Shown in pieces: positions 1 through 13,530 of a DNA stretch of 64,000 nt. Source of the stretch: Cardinalis cardinalis (Eukaryota; Chordata; Aves; Passeriformes; Cardinalidae); NCBI GenBank assembly GCA_014549065.1, contig JACDOX010000031.1, forward strand, positions 806,001 through 870,000, in the 5' to 3' direction. The notes beneath the pieces were generated by a model. That model worked only from the letters and a program-made list of their open reading frames with translations, was not told the DNA's origin and made no database searches. Each line of letters begins with the position of its first letter. The first letter of the stretch is position 1. The translations under genes and the position numbers were made by a program.

Positions 1-3000
1 GCTCCATGTTAAAGTTGCCTCAGAAAAAAGAAGATTTTGCTCATTGACAGTAACAAATTTAGTTGAGGCTTCTCTGATGCTTACACATGTGAGAAACACA
101 GGTCAATAAATACAGCTCAGGAACATGACAGCAGATATTTGCAAGAAGCACTGTTGTATTAAGTGTGAACAAGTAATAATTTATCACATTCCATGTCAAA
201 AAGAAAGATTAAAGTGAGTTCTCATTACTGTCTACAAAAACCAGTGTACAAAAATTATAAGAAATCTAAGTATTAATCTAAGTATTAAGAAATTAAATAC
301 TTAGAATACTAAGAAATTAAATCAGTCTATATCCACATCATTGATGATTTTGAGGTTTTGTGAGCAGTCCTGCAGAGAGAAAACACTAATTGACCACTGC
401 TCAAGCCTCACTAATATTGACTTTCAGTGCTCTCATTTGATCTGGTTGGTGTCAATTATCCTAATCTTTCTTCAAAATATAATTGTTTGCCACTATACAT
501 TGAGGAATGAAAATGGACAATGAAGAACAACTGTCCTCTACACTGGTGCTTACAATTAAACAGATTTTTACAAAATGCTTCTGTTAGATAGTGACATTTT
601 TATCAATGAGGTCATACATTTTATTTATGTTTTTCTTTTTAATGAGAAGAATGNAACACAACACACACAAACCTATAAGATTTGCAACACAATTTCAGTA
701 TATCATTGATTTTTGACAAATTTAGTCAAGTTAAGGAAGATGGACAGCATTTCTTGCTTTCTATATAAATTGACATCTGTAGGAACAGAAAGCTTACTGC
801 TCCTATGACCACAGAAACATCTGAACAGCAAATTATATTATCTACATAAATGGCATGTCACACAGAGTAATTTCTCTAAACAAAAGAACATCAAATGGTA
901 CACAGCATCTACTGAAGTTGCATCTATTAATCCCCATAAATTAAAGTGCTTTCTGTAGTATTCTGCAAGAAGCGGACTGGTTTTTGTCCTCAATTTTTTT
1001 TAGCTTTTTTTCAAACTGAAACCTTGCATGNCATACAGGGAGACAACCACCCTGATCAAGTAAAGAGCCACTAAACTGATATAACTCTTCACAATGCAGT
1101 GTTTACAGAGAAAAACTTCTGAGGAAAGGGCCAAATTACTTAATAAACCCCATAAATTATACCTTCAGCATACAAACCAACAGGGAGAAATTAATAATGG
1201 GGGAAAAAAGGCACAATTAACCCCAGAAGCATTTGTTTGCCAGCAGGAAAATTCATAGCAAAGTCTAAACTAGAGAGAACTATACCATACCTCTGGACGA
1301 CTGAGGAATATTTCATCAAACAGACTCCTAGATTCCCTAAACTGGGCGTGCTAAGCATGTAAAAACAGAAAAACATAAGACAAATGCAACTGAAAAGCAT
1401 TAGGTAAAAGCCATTCATTGCAACATACAAAGTCATTAAACTGTTAGCAGCATTTTTGTCCATTTAAATTGCCATTTCAAAACTGACCTTGAGAATCTGA
1501 AAAGAAAAAGCCAGGATAACTAATGCTATCACTACTGATGACACAGGGCTAGTACAATTTCTTTGATAAAATGAGATCTCTGGGAGCATTTGAAAGGAAT
1601 ACATGTTTATACACAATCTATTCCTGCAAGACAAGCTACACAAGGAATTGTAAAATTATTGAAAGTTTCAGTATATGTTAAGTTTGGACTTTTCATATTG
1701 TCTGTTAATACAGGGCCTATGATGAAGTATTTTATATGATCACATTAAGGATCTTTTGCAGTGGCCTACATGATTCGGGGGAAAAAATATGAAAGTTGTG
1801 TAATAAGCNCGCTGTCCTTCCATGTCGTTTTCCTCTCTTTTGCTTAATGAGTAGATTTGAACTTTCACTGCATACTTTAGAGTGCACCACCATGAAAGTG
1901 ATCACCCTCACACACTGCTCAAAGTAACATAAGGACATTCAACTTTTTCCAACTGTTCACATTATTGTNGTAAAAGGCAGTATGTCCTCATATACAAGGA
2001 AGAAACCAGAAGCTTAGAACACAGCAGAGTTCACATTTGTAAGTGCACTAATTTCATAAGGCTTAAAATAAAAACTGAAAAATCTACATGTTACATCATT
2101 TGTCTAAGTTTTGCAAAGTGTGTAACATGCAGGTCAGATAATGTCTGCAGCTGTCACTTGTGAAAGTGAGAAAACAATTGAACTTTGCATTACTGTTACA
2201 TAATTAAGTTACTTATCTGCTCCTCCATGGGTATTCAGAGCTAAATCCTTCCCCTAAGGATGGCAAAGCACCACTCAAACTGTAACAAGAGCCTTCTTTC
2301 TTATTTCAGCCACCTGCCACATTAAGACAGCCTTATTACACAGTCTTAGTCTATCTCAGTGTAAGTCCAGAGGTATTAAATAAGGTAGGGATTTTGTGAA
2401 AGCATCACATGGTAAGATAATTAAAACAGCAGTAATTAAAACTGCACTGGTGCTTAATTTTAATATTATCTATAAAGCTGAAACTCTGCTTCAGCATTTC
2501 TTACTTTTTCCCCAAATCCCAACTTTGCAACTTTAATGCTGTTTCTCAAATACAGCTTGTCAGTGTACACGCATTTGCTTTAAAAAGAAAAAAAAAAGAG
2601 AAAAAAAAGAAAAAAACAGAAGCAAACTAAGCAGAATTACTGATAAACTTGAGCTCTTCAGCAGACAGCAAGAATATGACTTTCAGATACACTTCTGATA
2701 CTAACTTAGTACTGCCATTAAGTCTAGAATCTTTTAATCCATCTCTGCTTTGGGGGAATGATAGTGTGTTCCTACTGATTTTTCATTAGTGAAATTCTTG
2801 TGGTATCAGCACGTAGCTCTTGAATTTCAAGCTCTCCTGTATGTTCTAGCAAAGCAGACTGTGAAAAAGTTTATTTCTCACTTCATCACTGTATCCAACT
2901 CTCTTGCCTCTTATCTCCAGATTCCTTTTCCCTCCCTGGTCTTCTTTTCTCACACACCAGCTTCAGCTCCTTTCCCAGAACTACATTTTGTCCCCACTTG

Positions 3001-5090
3001 GGTTCCTTTCTCCTCTGACCTCAGTTAACCCTTTTCCCTTCTGTCTCTCATTTAAGTCCTTCTACCCTGTCCATACCATTGCCTTCCATTCATCCTTGCC
3101 TTTTCTTATTTTGACTTGGACTCTGATCCCTGCTAGAGTTACCTCCCTACTCAATCAAAACCAAACTTCTCTTCCCACAACATGTAAGGTTCAGAGGCTC
3201 AGCCATTGTTCTTCTTCCCCCCCACCTACCAGAAGAGAGCTGAATATAGTGGCTTTCCCCTTCCCTTCTAACCGAAGGCTAAGAATGACAAATCTGCCTC
3301 AGGGAACATCAAAAATTGCTATTTCTCAGGTCCAATGTTTTCACCAAAAGCAGAAAAGAGCAGCCATAAGATGTATCTACTTTTAGTTCTGTAATTCTAC
3401 TCTGATACAGAACATTTGAGAATGTTCTATGGGAACAGCACATCTGAAGTCCCATCCCCTTCAGAGCTATGAGCAGCCTAAACTTTTTCATGCAAGACCA
3501 TCTCCACGCATTTACAAAACTTGAAGCTGTATTTATCAACTGAGGAAACTAATTTTTCAAAAATTTGTGGTTTGACCAAAAGCAGGCAGACTGCTTGAGG
3601 AAGGGCAAAAGATGTTTCTGTTATGTGACCTGAACTTGCAAGAAAGAGTAAATAAAAGTTTAAAATGACAAGACTAAAAACACTTGCTCTGTTTTGGGGT
3701 TTCTTTTGTTTTGCTTAGCTTTATTCTGTAAATTGGCTGGATCTCAGGCTGAGTTGTCAAGGGAGATGGCTTGTATGTCTGAAACTCGTGCATCATAGGG
3801 TTCTAGATGTGAGAGCAAGAATCTTGCAAGAGATGCGCATCCTGTCTGCAGTGTCACAGGTACTCTACAAGTTATGGTTTGGGGTTTTTAATGCTCCAAA
3901 TTTGTAATTTCAGAATAAGGACTTGAATCAAACCAGTATTTCAGCAAAAGTTTTACTTATGTGACAAGCAGTAAGGACAGGCTACAAAGAATCCATGCTC
4001 CTGTTAAAGCAGATAAAATGTGACAATAGAGATCATCCCCTCACTACTAAATCTTGGCAAGTCAAATCTCTGTGGTTTCCTACTGAATTCAGTCAAACAG
4101 CTTTGTGTGACACTGTCACTGGTGATGTTACACAAACCTACTTGAACATCAGCTGGGCATACCTCAAAGTGAGTGCTGTGCACTGCAAGCACTGTGCAGC
4201 AGTCAAGGAAGGACCTGCCTCCTGCTGGGTGAGTAAAGGTTTTTTTCCCAGTCACAAGCACACCACAGCCAGTAAGGTTTTAAACGTATATCAAATGTGA
4301 TTTACATTTGATCTCAAGGAGGATATTTTTAGTGAAAGCACTGGAAGCCTTTTTTGGGTATTGTATATTATGGTCAATACTATCAAGCAGCAGAATTTCC
4401 ACATTCCAGAACTTCAGAGAAAAAAAGAAACTTGCTTACAAAACTAATATTTACCACTAACGGCAGATACCAATCTTCTATTTTGAAGACTCTATTCTTC
4501 ATAAGATTAATTCTTACAAAACTCGAGACACTGGATATATGCCTAGTAATTGTTTACCACAACTCACATAGGGGCTTTTTTAAGTACTTGGAACATTTCT
4601 TTGAACTTCAGTATTTAAGTTTCCATAGATCAAACAACAGGAACCTTTCCTTTTAAAAGCTATCTACACGATTTTGGATCATATCTCTTCCAGACTGTTG
4701 AAATTCTCCCTTCCTCTCTAAAGGTATTTGGTAATTCTTTCATTTTTACCATCCACAACAGTACACATTAGTGATAACTCTACAAAGTAATATTAGTAGG
4801 GGATACCTAATTAAGAGATGACAAAATACTGGATATACTAGTAAAACAGGGTAAAAATTGGCTTTTAAAGCTGTTTAGACAGCTATGTCTTTCAAAAGAC
4901 TGAACATGATGTGCTTTTTATAGTATTCACAACTAATTTGCACTATCTATATAAACTTAAACATTCAAAATATTTAAATCATCAGCCCACCATTATTACA
5001 GTCATGGGTCATAATATGGGCCCAATTGTTACCAATAAGTAGCCTAACACGTTTCACAAAACTGAAATTCAGCAGAACTGTATCACTTAC
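1..5090 (-). other. NDFIP2: NDFIP2 intron 3 (partial)
   Basis: This is AT-rich intronic sequence downstream of exon 3. I read the minus strand for the conserved later exons (the acidic RDDF-SDADQLR linker, the GNDGIFML first membrane helix and the YFNGQYWLWW segment) and found none, so the intron is at least 5.09 kb and the rest of the gene lies beyond base 1. It includes an A-rich purine tract near 2581-2618 and a short AT-rich local duplication near 240-320. The open frames here (for example 2904-3386 and 1191-1463) resemble nothing known to me. Confidence 0.8.
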
Positions 5091-5218
5091 TCGTTGGGCA
5101 ACTTCAGCTGCAGCAGCTGCCATGGCTGCAGCTTTGGCCTTCTCCGCTTCATCGTACGTCGGAAGAGAGGTAGCTACACTGTATGGAGGTGGCACAGGAT
5201 AAAANTCATTGTGTGTGT
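5091..5218 (-). CDS. NDFIP2: NDFIP2 exon 3 (second PPxY and LPxY motifs)
   Basis: The 128-bp exon runs from an acceptor (TATTTTGAACAG) to a consensus donor (CAACGA then GTAAGTGATA), phase 1 in and phase 0 out. It encodes residues 65-107 of the joined product. It carries PPPY at 74-77, then SVATS, LPTY at 83-86, DEAEKAKAAAMAAAAAE and a final AQR. The PPPYSVATSLPTYDEAEKAK signature identifies NDFIP2; NDFIP1 has NVATTLPSYDEAERTK at this place. An ambiguous base at 5205 leaves residue 69 as Asp or Glu. The family continues with an acidic linker and three transmembrane helices, which are not in this window. Confidence 0.95.
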
Positions 5219-6647
5219 CTGTTCAAAATAAAGAAGTTATTTATTTAAGTCAAGAATATTAACTTTCACATGCACATAATTATTTACTTTTAAAGTAAAG
5301 TTTTTACAGAGGCTAAAACTGAGGATATTTGCATTTGAAGTTCTTAAAAATATTTTTAAAAGAAAAACTTTTAACAGTTTAGTGGTTATTTTGAGTTGCT
5401 ACCCAAGGCAGAAACCTTAACATAGATGCTGGCAAGAAGTCAACAAATTCATGAAGAAAAAAATCATATTTAGTTATATCCCCAGGCATTCCAACCAAAT
5501 GCTTTTTATCCAATTATACAAAAGACATACACAAAAAAAAAAATTTAAATAGTTTTGAAGTATCAGCATCAATCTGTTACTTCAGTCCAGTAATAGCCAT
5601 GCTGTATTCTTATTAGTGTGGCCTTGTTGCCAAATCTGGTTGCTCTCTGAAAATCAATTTTTCCAAGATTTCAATTTCAACACATTCTTTTAAAAATTGT
5701 TCCTTCCATCAAAATGGACCACAGACTTTATTCCTCTGTGTTGTAACAGTAAGACATCACCACACCAAATAGAATTATTAACATTATTAATTTAAAGTAC
5801 TTAAAATATGCCATGAGCTTCCTCCTACAGTCAGCAGTAGCTTGTTAAAAGGCTGTTTACGTGATAAAGATTTGTCAGCACAGGTCACATGGTCAACAGA
5901 TTTGTCAGCACACCAACACAAGGATGTTATATATAGGGATAATTCCACACAGCTATGTATTACACTTGCAAACACTGTCTCAAAGAACAGGGACAGGGAA
6001 CTGCTCTTTTAACAAACACTTAAAAAAATTAGGTTGGCAGCTGCTCCTAAAATATTTATTTGGCACATGGGAGACACAAATCCATGTAACTTTACTTAAA
6101 CAGGAACTTCAATGTTGCCTGCTGCTAAATCTCCCATATCCCCAAGAAAAACCACAATCTCCTAAGAAAGGGAGCAGTGAATAAATGAATAAAGAGACCC
6201 ATTACTCATTTTTCATGAGAAGTTTTATCAAGAGCCTTTTGAGCAAAATTAACCTTTTCATGGCAATATTTTCACCAAACCATGTCACACACTAAAGAAG
6301 TCTGAAGAGTTTTTTATAAAGAGGCAATGAAATTTGCTAATGAGATCTAATAATGGAGCACTACTCAAAGATGTAGACTAAATGTGGAAATGAACTATAA
6401 GCAGACTTAAATAAAACCTATTAAGCTAATTAATGACCATCCATTTTGCCTAGCAATTTGGAACAATCAGCGTAATTTACAAGAGTGCTTCTTCTGAACA
6501 AACCAAAGGGCTGCACACCAAAGGACAGCTTTTTACTGCAATTGTGTGCATGGAAAAGAAAACCTACATGGCAGCATCAGACCACTTTGAACCAAGAGCT
6601 GATTCATACACGCTCATCCCTGACAAGCTGCTATTTGAGAAAAATAC
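5219..6647 (-). other. NDFIP2: NDFIP2 intron 2
   Basis: This 1,429-bp phase-1 intron is bounded by GGTATTT and TTTTGAACAG. It is AT-rich. The only internal structure noted is a 15-base direct repeat (5868-5882 and 5898-5912), 30 bases apart. No gene or mobile element was recognised. Confidence 0.85.
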
Positions 6648-6804
6648 CTGAGGTTGCAGCTGCTTCCACAGCTATGCTACAGTAAGGAGGAGGGGAAGTA
6701 TCTGCCTCAGGTGAGGCTGCTGGCTGNGGAGCCTGTGGAGTCTCTGCAGACGTGGAAGGCTGCTCAGCTGCTGAAGACTCTGCAGGGTCATCCTCATTGT
6801 GAAG
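6648..6804 (-). CDS. NDFIP2: NDFIP2 exon 2 (first PPxY motif)
   Basis: The 157-bp exon follows a pyrimidine-rich acceptor (TTTTTCTCCTAAG) and ends at a GGTATTT donor, leaving one base for the next codon (phase 1). It encodes about residues 13-64 of the joined product: an acidic, Ser/Ala/Pro-rich stretch starting LHNEDDPAESS and ending VEAAATS. It contains the first NEDD4-binding motif, PPPY, at residues 50-53. The split final codon joins exon 3 as Asp, giving S-D-T-H-N. One ambiguous base (6727) hides a single residue. The PPxY motif is known to bind WW domains of NEDD4-family ligases. The region is low in complexity and should be disordered in the cytosol. Confidence 0.93.
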
Positions 6805-7937
6805 CTTAGGAGAAAAACACACACATTTCAGAGGCATTCAGGGAATACTTCCCATGACAACCTAATACGTGCTGAGACAGGTTCAAAGAGAGACAAGATC
6901 ACTCTCATCAACAAAACAAATTATTTACAAAACAGCATGTGACCACTTCAAGTAGTCCAGCTAAATTCTTTTAGGCAATCAGCAAACGATTATGTTAACT
7001 GCCCTGCCTTTTTTTTTTTCCCAGGAATGTTTTTCTTCTCAGTGATTTTCAGGGAGTCTTAAAAATCTGGAGTTTTCCATGTTTACTATATGGCAAAATA
7101 CTATTATATTATTATTTTAATACCACTATATTTTTATTCTTATGTACAGTCATAAAATGTATCAATGAATTTTAAAGCACATCAGGTGAGAAATACTATT
7201 ATTTATTGTATTCATCTTGAAGAAAAAGAATTGAGACGCACATCTACTTCTGTAACTGGGACCTTCATTCTCCTGCATCTTGTCAAAGAGCTTCTCCATG
7301 CAAATTCTAAGACTTCAAAATATTCTGCTTTTCTTTACACTCTAGAAACAATCCTTTCCCTACAAAGCTTCAAATTGTTGGTTTGGTTTTATTTTTCCTT
7401 GCTTAAGATGCAGTTTTAAAAAGTCATGTCCACTAGAGCATATATAGTAATAAGAATTTGGATAAGGAAGAATGCTGACTGAAACTGTGGAATTCAGATT
7501 CAGCTGTAATATCTTTTCCTAGAGAAGAATTTTTTATTATTTTAGCTAATTTGATAGTTCTTAGAATGTTTCAAGCTTTTAAAAAGAAAGAGTACAAGAA
7601 TTAGAGAGGTGCTAGTTGCCAGTAGTGTGAACTACAAGATAAGATTCCTAGAAGGCAGCAGCTGAAGCACCACATGTAAAACCCAGAGCAAAAAATAAGA
7701 TTGTTAAATATATCTAAAAGAAGAATTCCATAACCTCAAGTTGGTACTTTTTATAAACACCCTACAGAAAAATATTATTTCAGTAACAAATATTAAGAAT
7801 ATAACTAAAATNATTTTCCATTAGGCATAGTACAATCAGGTTATTGGGAAAAATACCTTCTAAGAAGAATGCTAAATTTCTTATTAAGCACTGTAACACT
7901 GACACCAAAATTGTTTTAACATGCAGATTATATCAAA

Positions 7938-8185
7938 ATTCACAGAATGGTTGATGTTGAAAGGGACCTCTGGGCCCATCTAGTTCAACCTCTCTGCTCA
8001 AGGAGAAGCATCTATAGCTGCATGTAAGAGACCACATCCAAATATCTTTTGAATATCTTCAAGGATAGAGACTACATGAGCTATACAGAAAACATGTTTC
8101 CAGGCTCAGTCACCTTCACATTACTAAAAATAAGGGAAAAAAAAAAAAAGTTTCCTGATGCTCAGAGGTCACCTTCAATAGAAAT
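7938..8185 (-). mobile_element. CR1 LINE 3' fragment
   Basis: Read on the minus strand, this ends in the avian CR1 3' terminus (on the plus strand ATTCACAGAATGGTT followed by GAAAGGGACCTCTGGG). The plus strand then shows CATCTAGTTCAACC and, after diverged sequence, TTTCCTGATGCTCAGAGG, both usual in the CR1 3' region. It is truncated at the 5' side, diverged, and lies within NDFIP2 intron 1 in the sense orientation of the gene. Confidence 0.8.
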
Positions 8186-11100
8186 GATAGGTGTTTTTGA
8201 GCATTTCTGGGTCCTGAGCAATCAGGTCATTTAATGTCTAATCAGCGATCCAGAAGTAGCAGCAATATGAGAAATATTTTTAGCCATTTTGAGTAGTTAA
8301 AGCCAAAGAAAACAAAAGCACTTCAAAATAACCTAATATATTCCAGGATACAGAAAGCATGTGAGAACACAAACCAGTCAACTCTAAAAAGGTCGATCAG
8401 CGCAGAAAAGCAAGCTGAGAGCTATAAATGTTATAGTTCTAAATTAAGTACAATAATTCACAAGAAAAATCTAATGTTGCAATGGATATAGCCAAAATAA
8501 GCCCATTCTTAAATAGAACTAATTTGATTAACTAAGGTATAAACAACAAAACACTACTGGTATAGTTCTGACACTAATGGCTGGTACACTCGCCCTCATT
8601 TGGGATGTGTGCATAGTTCTGACTACCCCACCAAAACAACCTGGTCTTTGGGCAGGGGAAAAAGTAAAGCAAACTTAAATGGATTTCTGTTACTTCCATT
8701 CTTTCTCTCCTGTCCTCTTTCTTCTTCAATCATTGCAGCTTTTTTTCCCTACCACACCACAGTAAATGCTGTCACTATTTTGAAGACAGAGATCCACAAG
8801 CACATCATTGGTTAAAGAGCATATTACTTCTAAGAAAAAAAGCAACAAACAAAACCAAAAACCTTGGCCATTCTCCAGAAATTTAATTTTACAACTTCCA
8901 CACGCTTTCTTGAAACCTGCTTTACTCCAAATTATCTGTAATATACTAACTGTAGAGTCANTTAGTAAATGATGGAGTTAACATGAAGATCAGGCAAGAA
9001 AAATGTACATGAGACTTCTTGCTTTCAAAGACAAAGTTAATGAGTCATTCAATGGTTACAGCAACTGCAATTAGGAAATGGAAAAATTCCAACCTAAGGG
9101 TTCCATATAATAGAGACATGTTATACNCTTAAGTGCCACTCAAAGTGCCTTTATTTTGTAAGACTTATATTTAGGAACCATATTTCTATTTATCCTCTCT
9201 TCTAATACAGAGGCCTCTCAGAAATTCTGAAAAGCACCAAGGTTACCCCTAATGCAGCAGCTTAAAAAGAAATCTCCACCCCTTTTATTTTACAAGAAAA
9301 AAAAAAGCAACATCAAACAAAACAACAACAACTCCACAATAACTGGATTAAGTAGCTTAAGTGTTTACAGCTAGAATAATAAACACAAGACAAGTTGTTC
9401 CATGAACACAAACTAGCTTTTGTTAGTTCTTGTTCAAGTGTCCTGTATCCTACTCTCTCCTAGACCAAAAAAAAAAACCCAAAACCAAACCCCCCAACTG
9501 CAGCAGAACTTGCCCCAGTAAACTGGAAATTTTGCCCACACCAGCAGGGTAGACAGCAGTGATTATATCATTTTGTCCTGTAGCAACTCTGCTTTGTCTT
9601 CACAGAGCACTGACTCTCTCTGTGGAGTTACCAGCTTGCTTGAAACCAGTAGGAATCTGACTACCTTTGAGCCTCCCCCTTCACATTTTATTTTGGCTTC
9701 TACTGGAGGTAAATTTAGAAGTTATTTTTGGAGACAGGGGAAGAAGAGGCCTGACACTCTTCATAGGCTTCATTGCCATAGAAACCTAGCTAAAAACACC
9801 CAGAAAGGAACAGAAAATGTCTGTTTCGAGGCATTACTTATGCTATGTACTTAAATGTCACCTGAAGCAGCATTTTACATTGAAAGTATATAAATAGTAT
9901 CCAAAATTTTCTTTTTCCAATAGTAAAAATGTTTCACCAAACATTTAATTAAGGGACTGAGGAGAACTCGCTGTTCATTATCTCAGCCCCTCCCATGCCT
10001 CCAATGAACCATAGTTGGCAATATAGTTGCTTCTGTGAACATTATGATCAAAACAATTACCAAGACCTATTAACCCACAGAGAACTGTAAATTAGTACCT
10101 TCCCCTATTCCCTCCCTCACATTTTAAAAGTGGGTGACACTGAAATTTTTTTCCTTCATGGTTTAGTCTGTACTTTGGGTATCTGGCTGACTACATGAAG
10201 CTTCACTACAAAAAGTGAGAACTTTGCTATTAGACACATTACTCTTAAACTGCCAGTATTTCAATCCCTGCTTTTGCAGCCCTCAAACTACAGTACATTA
10301 CAGGCTCATATTCTCAAAAAGTAACTATGATAGGACACGTAAAATTCAAAGATCAGTTGAGGAGCAACAGCTGTTCTGCCAGCAATGACTCAGTCTCAAG
10401 GTAGCTACGAAAAGGTGAACAACACAGGAAAACATAATAGTTTCCTTCATATGATTTTTACCCTACATTATCTTCAGTTTCCTTCCCAGAAAAGATCTAT
10501 AAAACAGCGATTCACTATTTCATTTCAGAAGAAGTTAAAATCAATGCCAGACCTTTCAGCACCAAAATATTNTATAAAATACAGTTATGTTTATTTTCTA
10601 CTTTTAAATTAATATTTTTTTAAAGAAATTATTCTTATACAATGTACACAATTATTCCTTCTACAATTGATTTCCTTTAGTCTGTTATTTTGTATAATTA
10701 TTTCCAAAGTAATCAGATGCGATATCTGAAGTCAGCTGACAGCTTACAAAGAAACACGACCCATGAGAAAGTGCTTAGAACAAAAGCTTTTACTGAGGGG
10801 ATGGATTCAGATACTTTAAGTGTTTAGGCTTATCAAAATAAAAACTAAAAGTGGAAGATCTCATTATCTACTTAANACTTTTTATCTATCTACAGATAGC
10901 AACCTTATCTGACCTACAGATATTTGCTTTCCAGGCTAAACAGAGTTTGCTTAATTTCTAATGAACTGACTGATTGTACAAGAGTGGTGGTACAAGCAAG
11001 CTATTCAATTATGCCATTAAAAAAACAAAAACAGAGGAAAATGATACAATAAGATGTCTGTTATTACCTGTAGCAAAAATGCACAAGATTAGAATGATTG

Positions 11101-12610
11101 TCTCTGACAAAGTGCATTGAAGTAGCACATGCTAATTCAAGTCACAGAGTACAAACACCACTCAATTTCTTACCTGATTTTACATTTCAAAAGCTGTTCT
11201 TTACTCCTTTCATAAAATATGATTATGGAAATCAGTATATTATAAAATTATTGCAACACAATTAATTTCAACAGCATATCGCACATATTTTTAAAATCCT
11301 TTTTCTTATAAACATGGGTTTTTTCACTCTGCTTACATAATTTCTTTAGCGTAGCAAAAATTTATGGTGGAGATACTGTCATACAAGTTAAAAACAAAAC
11401 AAAATCTCAAACAACTAGCCAGCTTTCTTGTCCTGTTTCTTTTAATACCTTTATTACCAGCTCATCTTGTCAAAATGTGACTTTTAGGTAAATTTTCACA
11501 GTGATGGCTCTCTCTGGGGCACCATAGAGCTACACAAAATTCACATTAGCAATCATAAATTACAAAGCACTTTTAACATAGCCTTCTTTCTACCTTTCAA
11601 ATGAAATTACATTTTCAAAGAAGCTTTGACTCATCCAGTTTTGACCTTACACTGACAAGTTCATGGGTTCTTCCAAACTGTGTTAAAACTAATACAATAC
11701 ACAGAAATTCCATGATGTTGGACCTAAAGTTTTGCTTCAAATAAAACTGTGGAGACAGCCAAGTAGATGATCTAAGTTCAACCTTTGTATGCATAACAGT
11801 CCATCGATGCACTTTCTTCACAAAAAAAAACACTCTTGGCAACTAAGATTTATCTTCACTTGGTAGAAGTTACTTTGGTCTTCTATCATCAATTATTCAG
11901 ATTATGACAAAAGGTCAACCAAAAATATCCATTTATTGCAGCTTCTAGCGGAGGGAAAGGCATGACAGACTCAAGATTGCCAGTGTAGTGCACAAAAAGA
12001 ACTCTGACATTTCTGCATTAGCTTCATGGCATATTCCATACTGGTACACACATGTTTATTCCACAGAAACCATAACATTGTAAATATGATAGGTGCAACA
12101 AACAGTGGGTTAAAATAAAAGCTATCGTCTTCAAAAAGCTAACAGGGAGCTTTTCACATCTGTGTTTCAATTGATGTTTTCATTTGCTGAAAAATTCAAG
12201 TCCTTTTACACTTGCCTACTGGTAGTGATTTCTAAGTCTGCAATGAACTGCTCTCTACAAACGAGGCATGAAAGCAGAGATCTCTTGCTACATAAAAATA
12301 AATTCAACAAACACAGGCTGCAAATTTAATGTTTGTTTAATAACCACATACTGCATTTTTCAACTTTATTAGTCTAAAAATAAGATTTATTTATCTGTAA
12401 ATAGCAAAATCTTAATCTTGGGATTTTCAAGGCAAAAAAAAAAAGATCTTGAAATAAAATTTCATTCTGAACCCATTAGAAAAACACTTCATGATGTTTC
12501 TGTTTTCTGAATGCCGCCTAATTGTATCGATAGCTCATACTATCAGCTACTATTTTTTTATTTTTATAAAAACACATAAAGCCGATATCATTAAACCATA
12601 ATCACCAAGA

Positions 12611-13530
12611 ATAGAATCACAGAATGATCTGTGTTGGAAGGGAACTTAAAGATAACATAGTTCCAAATTGCCCCACCNGGGCCAAGGACACCTTCCACTA
12701 GGCCAGGCTGCTCAGAGTACCCCCCAGCCTGGCCTTAAACACTTCCTCATATGGCCTGCTCACAGCTACTCCACACAACACGTTCCAGTGCTTCACACCC
12801 TTCACAGGAAACCATTTCTTCCTATATCTAACACAAACCTACCCTCCTCCACTCTCCCTTGTCCTGTCACTGCATCTCCTTGTAAGAAGACCCTCTCTGG
12901 CTTTCTTGCACAGCCCCTTTAGGCACTGTAAGGCTGCCATAAGGGCTCTCTGGAGCCTTTTCTTCTCCAGACTGAACAATCCAAACCACACAGCTTTTCC
13001 ACATACAAGAGCAGCTCCATCCCTCTGATCATTTTGGTGTCTCTCCTCCAGACTCACTCCAACAGGTCCATGTCCTTCCTGCGCTGGGACTCTAACCCTA
13101 ACCCCACCTAGAGCTGATGCAGCACTGCAGGTGGACTCTCACCAGAAGAGAGCAGAGGGGCAGAATCCCCTCCCTGTCCCTGCTGCCCACGCTGCTTTGG
13201 ATGCAGCCCAGGATACATTTGGCTCTCTGGTCTGAGAGTGCCCATGGCTGGGTCATGTCCAGCCTCTCACCACCAGCACCCCCAAGCCTTTCTCAGCAGA
13301 GCTGCTTTCCATCTGTTCATCCCTCACCCTGTGTTTGTGCTTGGGATTGCCCCAACCCAGGCACAGGACCTTATAGACTGGGCCTTGTTGAAATTCATGA
13401 TGTTTGCACCCACCCATCTCTCAAGGTCCTTCTGGGTGGCATCCCTTCCCTCCAGCATGTCAACCATACCACACAGCCTGGTGTCATCAGCAAACTTGCT
13501 GAAGGCAAGTGCCAATATCAATCAGCTCTG
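12611..13530 (-). mobile_element. CR1 LINE, ORF2 C-terminus plus 3' UTR
   Basis: This is the best-preserved CR1 in the intron. On the minus strand it starts near 13530 inside the reverse transcriptase, with SKFADDTRLCG and DMLEGRDATQKDLERW. It continues with the LFSLEKKRLQRALMAALQ region (about 12930-12990) and ends at 12611 in the GTGATTCTATTCT-type CR1 terminus. It has frameshifts and one ambiguous base, so it is inactive and 5'-truncated, as most CR1 copies are. The element lies in the sense orientation of NDFIP2. Confidence 0.9.

Noticed and set aside
1..5090. Search for NDFIP2 exon 4 and the transmembrane exons
   Set aside because: No minus-strand match to the conserved linker or membrane segments was found, so I place them outside the window.
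5091..6804. Identity as NDFIP1 rather than NDFIP2
   Set aside because: The exon 3 motif PPPYSVATSLPTYDEAEKAKAA and the start MDHHQP fit NDFIP2. NDFIP1 has a PPSYNVATTLPSYDEAERTK pattern and a different N-terminus.
13091..13104. Telomere-like CTAACCCTAACCCC
   Set aside because: Only about two units, embedded in CR1-derived sequence; too short to be an interstitial telomere array.
13324..13521. Minus-strand frame with FADD, apparently a polymerase gene
   Set aside because: It is the reverse-transcriptase block of a truncated CR1 LINE, not a host gene.
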